From a virus, in the IMG/VR virus record IMGVR_UViG_3300023281_000042, positions 1-24,692 of that record: a DNA stretch of 24,692 nt; one strand, given 5' to 3'. The position numbers and the translations under genes are program-made. The notes beneath the pieces were generated by a model. The model saw only the letters and a list, made by a program, of their open reading frames with translations, was not told the origin of the DNA and ran no database searches. This document shows, in pieces, positions 15,863 through 21,634 of this stretch. Position 1 is the first letter of the stretch; every line of letters starts with the position of its first letter.

Positions 15863-15869
15863 TAAAAAA

Positions 15870-16244
15870 ATGTTAGTAAAAGCACCATATAATCCCAGAA
15901 GATTTGGGTCAAGGTCTAAATACAATAATAAAAAGGTAACCATAAACGGTATAAAGTTTGATTCTAAATGGGAGTCTGAGCGTTACCTATATATAAAGGC
16001 TTTAGAGAGAGCTGGAACAGTAAAAGATTTAGAATTACAGGTACGTTTTGCATTAGAAGTAAACGGACAAAAGATTTGTACTTATATTGCGGATTTCAGG
16101 TACAAAAAGCAAGATATGAACGGAATTTGGACAGAAATTGTGGAAGACGCTAAAGGCGTTGAGACACCTGAGTTCAAATTAAAAAAGAAGCTGATGAAAG
16201 CTTGTCTTAACATTGAAATATATTTAAGTAAAAAAACCTCTTGA
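15870..16244 (+). CDS. DUF1064-type phage endonuclease-like protein, 124 aa
   Basis: ATG 15870 is preferred over a GTG at 15837, which lies inside the regulator gene and lacks a ribosome-binding site. The protein has the DUF1064 (PF06356) layout: SKYNNKKVTINGIKFDSKWE near the start, ERYLYIKALERAGTVKDLELQ, IADFRY and VEDAKG. Glu in the WESER segment, Asp in YIADF and the D-A-K of EDAKG correspond to the acidic and lysine residues of PD-(D/E)XK nucleases, and the family is thought to be related to T7 endonuclease I or VRR-NUC enzymes. It could cut branched DNA during recombination or packaging. It is the first rightward gene of the replication block; its stop lies within a promoter -35 box. Confidence 0.8.
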   Translation: MLVKAPYNPRRFGSRSKYNNKKVTINGIKFDSKWESERYLYIKALERAGTVKDLELQVRFALEVNGQKICTYIADFRYKKQDMNGIWTEIVEDAKGVETPEFKLKKKLMKACLNIEIYLSKKTS

Positions 16245-16270
16245 CATACATGCTACGTTATGGGATTAAT
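16241..16270 (+). promoter_or_regulatory. Sigma-70-like promoter for the replication operon
   Basis: A perfect -35 box TTGACA (16241-16246) overlaps the stop codon of the DUF1064 gene. A TATGGGATTAAT element follows; ATTAAT (16265-16270, 18-nt spacer) matches TATAAT at four of six positions, and a TGG lies just upstream as in extended -10 sites. The predicted start site falls near 16277, inside a GTTC-CCGT-GAAC inverted repeat, and 32 nt before the next ATG. The -35 box is strong and the -10 box is weak. Confidence 0.55.
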
Positions 16271-16282
16271 GTTCCCGTGAAC
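16271..16282. promoter_or_regulatory. Inverted repeat GTTC-CCGT-GAAC at predicted transcription start
   Basis: A perfect 4+4 bp inverted repeat with a four-base centre lies over the predicted start site of the replication promoter. It overlaps a second short pairing, GGGA (16262-16265) with TCCC (16273-16276). It could be an operator or a small 5' hairpin of the mRNA. It is not the Gram-positive LexA box, which has the opposite half-site order. Confidence 0.3.
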
Positions 16283-16308
16283 GAAACAAATATCAAGGAG
16301 GTCATAAA

Positions 16309-16710
16309 ATGGATGGTGTTGAGCTATTCGAAAGACGCGAAGAATTACGTTATATCGTAAAAGATCTAAGCGCAGAACTAAAAGAAATTGATGAAAAGCT
16401 AGAAGATTTATTCTTACAAAAGTCTCGTGATACTTTGAGATCGCTGGGTAAAGACTTTGGCACAGCTACTATTGCAGAAGGCAACAGTAGGTTTAAAATT
16501 AACATTCCTAAAAAAGTAAAATGGGACAATGATATGTTAAAGGAAGTGTTTGAGGGAATGAATCCTGATGATGCTAACCACTTTGCAAAAGTAACATTTT
16601 CTGTAGATGAGCGAGTTTATAATGCGGCTCACAAAGAAATCAGGGATCTTCTTGAACCCTGTAGAGTTACTGAAATGGGTAAGTTTAAAATTGATAGAGA
16701 GGATTCTTAA
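16309..16710 (+). CDS. Sak4-neighbour hypothetical protein, 133 aa
   Basis: A strong AAGGAGG ribosome-binding site (16295-16301) lies seven bases before the ATG. The N-terminal 45 residues are a charged coiled coil (FERREELRYIVKDLSAELKE and on); the remainder looks like a small alpha/beta domain (GTATIAEGNSRFKINIPKKV, and ANHFAKVTFSVDERVY). Proteins of this length and layout are frequent just before Sak4-type ATPase genes in marine phages. The function is unknown, but immediate adjacency (the next ATG follows the stop without a gap) and a shared operon suggest a partner in recombination or replication. Confidence 0.7.
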   Translation: MDGVELFERREELRYIVKDLSAELKEIDEKLEDLFLQKSRDTLRSLGKDFGTATIAEGNSRFKINIPKKVKWDNDMLKEVFEGMNPDDANHFAKVTFSVDERVYNAAHKEIRDLLEPCRVTEMGKFKIDREDS

Positions 16711-17583
16711 ATGAAATTACAAATTATTTCTGCTGACGAACGCATGAAAGAAAAGCGTGGTCACAAGATTGTAGTATGTGGTCAGAGCGGTGTAGGTAAA
16801 ACTACACTTGCTCGAACACTGGACTCAGATAAAACTTTGTTCATGGATTTAGAGGCTGGAGATGCCGCTATTGAGGGCTTGCCTATTGATGTTATTCGTC
16901 CAAGAACTTGGCCTGAGTGTCGTGATCTAGCGTGTTTCTTGGGTGGTGGAAATCCATCCTTGGCAGATGAGTCTGCATATAGTCAGAAGCATTTTGAATA
17001 TGTATCTGCTCAGTATGGTGATCGTGAGGCTATGATGACAAAGTATGATACTTTGTTTGTTGATAGTATTACAGTCGCAGGGCGTTTGTGCTTTCAATGG
17101 TGCTTACAGCAACCCGAATGTCATTCTGACAAGAGTGGTAAGTTAGATACCAGAGCCGCCTACGGTTTACATGGTCGTGAAATGATGTCGTGGCTTACAC
17201 ATCTACAGCATATTCGTGAGAAGAATGTTATCTTCGTGGGTATCTTAGATGAGTACACAGATGACTATAACAGAAAGCAGTATAACCTTCAGATTGAGGG
17301 TGCGAAAACAGGAAGGGAAATGCCAGGTATTGTTGATGAGATAATTACGATGGCAATCCTAACTGGAGAAAATGGACAATATCGTGCGTTTGTGTGCGAT
17401 CCATTAAATGAATGGGGCTATCCTGCGAAGGATAGGTCTGGCAGGCTCGAAACTCTCGAAGAGCCTCACTTAGGTAAATTAATTGCAAAAATGGGTAGCG
17501 GAAAACCACAGTCTGAAAGACCTTTGGTATTTGTTGACCCTAAAAATCAAAATTCAAATGAAGGGAAAATTAAAGATGCTTAA
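16711..17583 (+). CDS. Sak4-type RecA-like ATPase (single-strand annealing recombinase), 290 aa
   Basis: The P-loop GQSGVGKT is at residues 24-31, followed by DLEAGD around 46-51, and a Walker B strand YDTLFVDS at 112-119. These motifs, the length and the position directly before an SSB-like gene fit the Sak4 branch of the RecA/RadA superfamily, phage ATPases that promote single-strand annealing together with an ssDNA-binding protein. NEWGYPAKDRSGRLE and a final HLGKLIAKM segment also fit the family. It would act on ssDNA in recombination-dependent replication. The last eight bases overlap the next gene. Confidence 0.85.
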   Translation: MKLQIISADERMKEKRGHKIVVCGQSGVGKTTLARTLDSDKTLFMDLEAGDAAIEGLPIDVIRPRTWPECRDLACFLGGGNPSLADESAYSQKHFEYVSAQYGDREAMMTKYDTLFVDSITVAGRLCFQWCLQQPECHSDKSGKLDTRAAYGLHGREMMSWLTHLQHIREKNVIFVGILDEYTDDYNRKQYNLQIEGAKTGREMPGIVDEIITMAILTGENGQYRAFVCDPLNEWGYPAKDRSGRLETLEEPHLGKLIAKMGSGKPQSERPLVFVDPKNQNSNEGKIKDA

Positions 17584-18163
17584 TTTAAATAACACACCTG
17601 TTGATGAATCAACAAAAGAGTTTGAACTTATTCCACACGGAACTGTAGTTCGTGCAATTCTCTCATTAAAACCTGGAGACATGGAAGTTCCTGAGTTTGG
17701 TAGAGGTAACTGGTTTAAACAATCGTCGAATACTGGAGCAAAGTGGACTCAGTTAGAACTAACTGTCTTCGGTGGACCATATGATCGTAGAAAAGTTTGG
17801 GACAATATCTTTGTAGATGGTTCTAAAATGGGCCAAAGCGGTATCCCAGTGGCTAAAGAGATTGGTCTAAGAACTCTTAGATCTATTATCGAAAGTCATA
17901 ATAATCTTGATCCTACGGATATGTCCGAAGCGGCACAATCTAAACGGCAAATCTCAGGTATTGACCAGTTGAATGGCATGGAAATCTGTGTTAAAATTAA
18001 GGTCGAAAAAGGCACAAATGGGTACGCAGATCAAAATAAAATGTTAGTGGTTCTTACTCCGAACTCAAAAGATTTTATCTCTGGTGGTGCGGCTCCTATT
18101 AGTAGCCAAGCTCCTCAACCACAGTCCACAGCAAGTGGTCCTGTTCCTGATTGGGCTAGATAA
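17576..18163 (+). CDS. Putative ssDNA-binding protein (DUF669-like Sak4 partner), 195 aa
   Basis: ATG 17576 is preceded by AAGGG at good spacing; upstream in-frame starts (17483, 17558) lie inside the Sak4 gene. The body (about residues 18-165) is beta-rich, with FELIPHGTVVRAILSLKPG, an aromatic basic segment (RGNWFKQSSNTGAKW) and QLELTVFGGPYDRRKVWDNI, consistent with an OB-like fold. A Gln/Pro/Ser-rich flexible tail (SSQAPQPQSTASGP) ends VPDWAR, a layout like SSB proteins although the tip is not strongly acidic. Sak4 ATPases are known to pair with such proteins, and the 8-nt overlap supports joint function. The SSB assignment is inference. Confidence 0.65.
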   Translation: MLNLNNTPVDESTKEFELIPHGTVVRAILSLKPGDMEVPEFGRGNWFKQSSNTGAKWTQLELTVFGGPYDRRKVWDNIFVDGSKMGQSGIPVAKEIGLRTLRSIIESHNNLDPTDMSEAAQSKRQISGIDQLNGMEICVKIKVEKGTNGYADQNKMLVVLTPNSKDFISGGAAPISSQAPQPQSTASGPVPDWAR

Positions 18164-18192
18164 AAGGCTAAATGTGAGTGGCTAAGGTGTTT

Positions 18193-18267
18193 ATGACCAC
18201 GCCGATTCACACTCTGACGAGGGGCAGAGTGCCACAAACCCCTCACCATTCTCTCCATTCCAACTAG
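18193..18267 (+). CDS. Possible 24-aa leader ORF overlapping the pseudoknot
   Basis: An ATG at 18193 follows AAGGTG at a workable distance (five bases after AAGG) and opens 24 codons (begins MTTPIHTLTRGR, ends HHSLHSN) to a TAG at 18265-18267, nine bases before the helicase ATG. It contains the whole pseudoknot. It may be chance, or a leader peptide whose translation opens or closes the RNA structure. There is no codon-use or homology evidence. Confidence 0.25.
   Translation: MTTPIHTLTRGRVPQTPHHSLHSN
18210..18244 (+). promoter_or_regulatory. H-type RNA pseudoknot in the helicase leader
   Basis: Stem 1 is CACTCTG (18210-18216) with CAGAGTG (18225-18231), seven pairs. Its loop holds GAGGGG (18219-18224), which pairs perfectly with CCCCTC (18239-18244), six pairs. 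The joining loops are 2, 0 and 7 nt, the geometry of a coaxially stacked H-type pseudoknot. It ends 32 nt before the helicase ATG. CCTC (18241-18244) can alternatively pair with GAGG (18267-18270) of the helicase ribosome-binding site, so formation of the pseudoknot could free that site. No U-tract follows, so it is not an intrinsic terminator. Ligand or protein partner is unknown. Confidence 0.6.
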
Positions 18268-18276
18268 AGGTTAATT

Positions 18277-19953
18277 ATGATACTAAGACCATATCAAGAT
18301 GTAGCGGTATCAGACGCATCCAAAGCTTTAGATGATAGAAAGAATACAATCGTTGTCGCGCCTACAGGTGCAGGAAAAACGATTATGCTTTCTGCTTTAA
18401 TTGGTAAGAGATATAAAAAAGGTAATCGTGTCCTAGTTCTACAGCATCGTAACGAGCTTGTAGAACAAAACATGATGAAGTTTAGTAAAATAAATCCATC
18501 TATGAAAACTAGTATTGTCAATGGTACAGTTAAAAACTGGGATGGTGATGCAGTTTTCTCAATGATTCAGACGTTATCAAGGGATAACAATCTGTCTAAA
18601 AGACCTAAGTTTGACATGGTAGTGGTAGATGAAAGTCATCACGTTGCCGCTGATACTTATAAAAAAGTAATCAATGCCGTTAGAGATGATAATGAATATT
18701 CAGAGATTGTAGGATTTACTGCCACGCCTAACAGAGGCGATGGAAAAGCATTAAAAGGTATATTCGATAATTGCTCACATCAGATTGAGCTAACCACCCT
18801 CATTAGAGAAGGATTTTTAGTTCCGCCAAGGGCGTTTGTAATTGATGTTGGAGTTAAAGATAAACTAAGTGAAGTTCGTAAACTGGCAAACGAGTTCGAT
18901 ATGGAACAAGTCGAAGCCATAATGAATAGAACTATTATTAATCAGAGAGTGGTTCAGGAATGGCTTGATAGAGCAGGGGATAGAAAGACTGTTGTATTCT
19001 GTTCTACTATCAATCACGCCAATGCGCTGCTTGATGAGTTTTTAGCTGAAGGTATAAATGCAGAAGTTGTAACAAGCGAAACACCTAAAAAAGATAGATC
19101 ACAGATTTTGCACGATTTAGAACATGGCGATGTTCAAGTGGTAGTAAACGTAGCAGTTTTAACTGAAGGTTTTGATGCTCCACCAGTGTCGTGCATCGTG
19201 CTGACAAGACCATGTTCTTACAAATCTACAATGGTTCAGATGATTGGTCGAGGTCTAAGGATTATTGATCCAGAGCTTTATCCTAATACAATTAAAAAAG
19301 ACTGTTTGGTCTTAGACTTTGGAACAAGCATCATTACTCACGGTGCTTTAGATGAGGGTGTAAACTTAGCAGGAAACGAAAACGATGGTGCTGAAGGTGT
19401 AGCTCCAACTAAAGAATGTTCTAATTGTGGTTGGACTGTTCCTCAAAACTCTCGTGTTTGTCCTAACTGTGGTCATCTGTTCGAGGGGCAAGATAAGTCT
19501 GAGCTACATGACTTTGAGTTAACTGAATTTGATCTAATGAAACTGTCACCATTTAGATGGATAGACATCTTTGGTAACGGCAATTGCATGATGGCAACTG
19601 GATTTGACGGATTCGGAATAGTGGCTACAATAGGTGAGAACTCAATAGGTCTTGTGAAGTCTCAGAATGGACGCTTAAAGGCTGTTGCGATTGGTAGCAA
19701 AGTACAGGCTACTTCTGCCGCAGACGACTTCCTGAGAGAGATTGAGAGCAGCAAAGCAGCTAACAAAAGCAAGAGGTGGTTAAACGATAGAGCTACACCA
19801 AAACAAATGGAACTTTTAAAGAAAAATAATGTTGAAATCAGCTTTATGGATTTCTCCTGGACAAAGTATAAAGCCGCCTGTTGGTTGAATTATCTTTGGA
19901 ATAAAGACAAAATAGATAAAATGGTTAAGGAAATGGGTTATGATAAGAAATAA
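18277..19953 (+). CDS. SF2 DNA/RNA helicase with zinc ribbon, 558 aa
   Basis: All core superfamily 2 motifs are visible: LRPYQ Q-motif at residues 3-7, Walker A APTGAGKT at 28-35, motif Ia VLQHRNEL, DESHH at 118-122, motif III FTATP at 147-151, VVFCSTI for motif IV, NVAVLTEGFDAP for motif V and QMIGRGLR for motif VI. A four-cysteine zinc ribbon, CSNCGW...CPNCGH, follows around residue 380-400, then a C-terminal domain of about 150 residues. This resembles RadD/SSL2-type phage helicases. It is the third recombination/replication gene and has its own 113-nt structured leader. A ribosome-binding site AGAGG lies at 18266-18270. The 3' end overlaps the next gene by 14 bases. Confidence 0.9.
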   Translation: MILRPYQDVAVSDASKALDDRKNTIVVAPTGAGKTIMLSALIGKRYKKGNRVLVLQHRNELVEQNMMKFSKINPSMKTSIVNGTVKNWDGDAVFSMIQTLSRDNNLSKRPKFDMVVVDESHHVAADTYKKVINAVRDDNEYSEIVGFTATPNRGDGKALKGIFDNCSHQIELTTLIREGFLVPPRAFVIDVGVKDKLSEVRKLANEFDMEQVEAIMNRTIINQRVVQEWLDRAGDRKTVVFCSTINHANALLDEFLAEGINAEVVTSETPKKDRSQILHDLEHGDVQVVVNVAVLTEGFDAPPVSCIVLTRPCSYKSTMVQMIGRGLRIIDPELYPNTIKKDCLVLDFGTSIITHGALDEGVNLAGNENDGAEGVAPTKECSNCGWTVPQNSRVCPNCGHLFEGQDKSELHDFELTEFDLMKLSPFRWIDIFGNGNCMMATGFDGFGIVATIGENSIGLVKSQNGRLKAVAIGSKVQATSAADDFLREIESSKAANKSKRWLNDRATPKQMELLKKNNVEISFMDFSWTKYKAACWLNYLWNKDKIDKMVKEMGYDKK

Positions 19954-20233
19954 TCTTTTAGATGCGGCTAAAGCAAAGATTAATGTTGATCGAGCTGATG
20001 TCTACGGTGATGCAAAGTTAAATCATAAGAGAATTGCGGACGGCTGGAACGTCATCATAAACTCTATTGATGGAGACATTAATGAGGGCCATGTGGTTCT
20101 AATGATGGATTGGTTGAAGACATCTAGGTTGCTAGAGTCGATGCACCATCAGGACAGTTGGGAGGATAAAATTGGCTATTCAGCTCTAGGTGGAGAATTT
20201 ATGATAAAGGAAGAGCAGGATGCCAAGGTTTAA
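19940..20233 (+). CDS. DUF6378 (MazG-like) phage protein, 97 aa
   Basis: The sequence has the family pattern: LLDAAKAKINVDRADVYGDA, then LNHKRIADGW, VVLMMDWLKTSRLL, and HQDSWEDKIGYSAL. This order (RxxxYGDxxxNHxRIAxxW, VALMMxxLKxxR, DSWxDxxGYxAL) is that of DUF6378, a small all-helical phage family suspected to be related to MazG nucleotide pyrophosphohydrolases. Acidic residues that would hold metal (YGD, DSWED) are kept. It could trim nucleotides or be only a structural relative. It overlaps the helicase by 14 bases and the next gene by 14 bases. Confidence 0.75.
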   Translation: MIRNNLLDAAKAKINVDRADVYGDAKLNHKRIADGWNVIINSIDGDINEGHVVLMMDWLKTSRLLESMHHQDSWEDKIGYSALGGEFMIKEEQDAKV

Positions 20234-20606
20234 GATGAATGTTTTTTTAATTAGTGAAAACACTGAAGGAGAAATATTTACGAATGAATTTAAAATGATT
20301 TGTTTTGTTAGGAATAGTTACGACGACCAAGAAGTAGCTGATCGTGCTGGAGAAATAACTAACGATTATATATTAAAATCTAAAAATAATGTTCTGTTTG
20401 GCTCTTGTTTTTATTCAGCTAGAAAAGATGACAAACCTTACAATTGGGAGATGTTTTCTTTTAAAGACAAAGGACTTGACGAGAAGTATACAGAAAGAGA
20501 TTTACGTCATATGATAAAATTATACACTCCAATTGAGTATATTAAAAAATTTAGATTATTTTCCAAAAAGGAAATGCTTACTAACAACAAACGAAAATTA
20601 CATTAA
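20220..20606 (+). CDS. Hypothetical protein, 128 aa
   Basis: Not recognised. The ATG lies inside the end of the DUF6378 gene after a GAGCAGGA stretch. The protein is mixed alpha/beta with aromatic strands (MNVFLISENTEGEIFTNEF; FGSCFYSARKDDKPYNWEMF) and a basic C-terminal tail (KKEMLTNNKRKLH). There is no membrane segment or known motif. Base composition is more AT-rich than its neighbours and resembles the structural half of the window, so it may be a recently gained small gene. Confidence 0.6.
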   Translation: MPRFKMNVFLISENTEGEIFTNEFKMICFVRNSYDDQEVADRAGEITNDYILKSKNNVLFGSCFYSARKDDKPYNWEMFSFKDKGLDEKYTERDLRHMIKLYTPIEYIKKFRLFSKKEMLTNNKRKLH

Positions 20607-20615
20607 GGGGGATAC

Positions 20616-20840
20616 ATGACTGATAAAATAAGTCCATTTAAAGAAATAGGACATGTGTGTAAGAAATTTGGTTGGGAAACTAAATTATGTGAAATGTCTC
20701 AAGAGCAAATAGAAGTATTAATTTATGCAATACAGCAAACAACACCAATCGAGGAGGAAATTTCCATTGATAGACTTGAAGAGAACTACTTTAGAATCAC
20801 AGGAAATTGGCCGACAAACAGCACCATCATCCCGTTCTAA
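20616..20840 (+). CDS. Small hypothetical protein, 74 aa
   Basis: A ribosome-binding site AAGGGGG precedes the ATG. The protein is acidic and helical: FKEIGHVCKKFGWETKLCEM, QEQIEVLIYAIQQTTPIEEE. Two cysteines are present without a CxxC. The last third of the gene carries the ribosome-binding site (AGGAGG, 20752-20757) and start of the Cas4-like nuclease in another frame, so translation of the two is probably coupled. The role is unknown. Confidence 0.6.
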   Translation: MTDKISPFKEIGHVCKKFGWETKLCEMSQEQIEVLIYAIQQTTPIEEEISIDRLEENYFRITGNWPTNSTIIPF

Positions 20841-21558
20841 AGATTTAGAGAATCAAATCTCAGACGCAGTAGACGAGAAGATCGTTGAGAATAATAAAAA
20901 AATACCGAAACGCAACTATATAGGCGCTTCGTCAATTGGTGAGGAATGTAGCAGAAAAATACAATATAGGTTTATGAACTATCCTTCTGATCCAGAAAGG
21001 GAATTTACTGCAAAGACATTGCGTATTTTTCAGTTCGGACATGAGATCGAAGATTACGCGGCTAAATGGTTGCGTGATGCAGAGTTTGATTTAAAAACAG
21101 AAGATAAGTCTGGAAAGCAATTTGGGTTCGCTATAGCAGAGGATCAAATAAAAGGTCACATAGATGGTGTTATATTATCTGGGCCAGTACCTATTGGGTA
21201 TCCTGCCTTGTGGGAAAACAAATCTGCGAATGATAGAAAGTTTAAAGAGTTTGTAAAGAACGGTGTTGCTAAAACAAATAAGGTTTATGCCACTCAGATA
21301 GCACTCTATCAAGCCTACATGGATCTTACGGAAAACGATTGTTTATTCACAGTTGTTAATAAAAATACCAGTGAAGTTTACTATGAGTTAGTTCCGTTTG
21401 ATAAAAAACTTGCTCAAGAAGCAAGCGATAAGGCAGTAGACATCTTGACTAGTATAAAAGCAAATGACATTCTACCTCGCATAGCACAAAGTAGAGATTT
21501 CTTTTTATGCAAATTCTGCGAGTATCAAGACTCGTGTTGGGGAGAAGAACTGAAATGA
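20767..21558 (+). CDS. Cas4/RecB-like PD-(D/E)XK nuclease with 4Fe-4S cysteines, 263 aa
   Basis: TTG 20767 is the preferred start: it is nine bases after a perfect AGGAGG, whereas the upstream ATG at 20725 has no such site. Nuclease motifs appear in order: SSIGEECSRKIQYR, FQFGHEIED, IKGHIDGVIL (catalytic Asp), LWENKS (Glu-x-Lys) and ATQIALYQAYM (the Q-x3-Y motif IV). The C-terminus has FLCKFCEYQDSCW, i.e. CxxCx5C, which with the early Cys in EEC forms the four-ligand iron-sulfur set of Cas4 and AddB-type exonucleases. It would resect DNA ends to feed the Sak4 and SSB proteins. It overlaps the 74-aa gene by 74 bases. Confidence 0.85.
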   Translation: MIDLKRTTLESQEIGRQTAPSSRSKDLENQISDAVDEKIVENNKKIPKRNYIGASSIGEECSRKIQYRFMNYPSDPEREFTAKTLRIFQFGHEIEDYAAKWLRDAEFDLKTEDKSGKQFGFAIAEDQIKGHIDGVILSGPVPIGYPALWENKSANDRKFKEFVKNGVAKTNKVYATQIALYQAYMDLTENDCLFTVVNKNTSEVYYELVPFDKKLAQEASDKAVDILTSIKANDILPRIAQSRDFFLCKFCEYQDSCWGEELK

Positions 21559-21565
21559 AAAAAGT

Positions 21566-21597
21566 GGAGGGTGAAATGTCGGTAAACATCACCCTCC
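21566..21597. terminator. Strong hairpin between nuclease and primase genes; terminator-like on minus strand
   Basis: GGAGGGTG (21566-21573) pairs perfectly with CACCCTCC (21590-21597). An AA bulge, four more pairs (ATGT with ACAT) and a six-base loop CGGTAA complete it. On the plus strand TAGATT follows, not a U-tract, so it may act as an mRNA stability or processing element. On the minus strand the hairpin is followed by ACTTTTTT, so it would stop antisense transcripts. A 16-codon frame beginning at the ATGA of the nuclease stop (21555) runs through it; I do not call this a gene. Confidence 0.55.
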
Positions 21598-21634
21598 TAG
21601 ATTAAAACGAACTTTATGTGGTGGGTACAGAATA

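Noticed and set aside
15837-15869. GTG start for the DUF1064 gene
   Set aside because: It lies inside the regulator gene, has no ribosome-binding site and adds residues that do not fit the family; ATG 15870 is used.
16271-16282. LexA box at the replication promoter
   Set aside because: The half-sites are in the order GTTC-N4-GAAC, opposite to the GAAC-N4-GTTC box, and the alphaproteobacterial direct repeat GTTC-N7-GTTC is absent.
18213-18244. CTGACGAG resembles the CUGANGA core of a hammerhead ribozyme, with GGGG/CCCC as stem II
   Set aside because: The required GAAA after stem II is absent (TCACC follows) and there is no matching cleavage-site stem.
18210-18244. Possible known riboswitch (SAM-II, preQ1, guanidine) because of the pseudoknot and ACGA loop bases
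   Set aside because: I could not match the conserved core bases of any of these classes, so I only call an unassigned pseudoknot.
21555-21605. 16-codon ORF overlapping the nuclease stop (ATGA)
   Set aside because: It is very short and runs through the hairpin; the reading frame has no support beyond the ATGA overlap.
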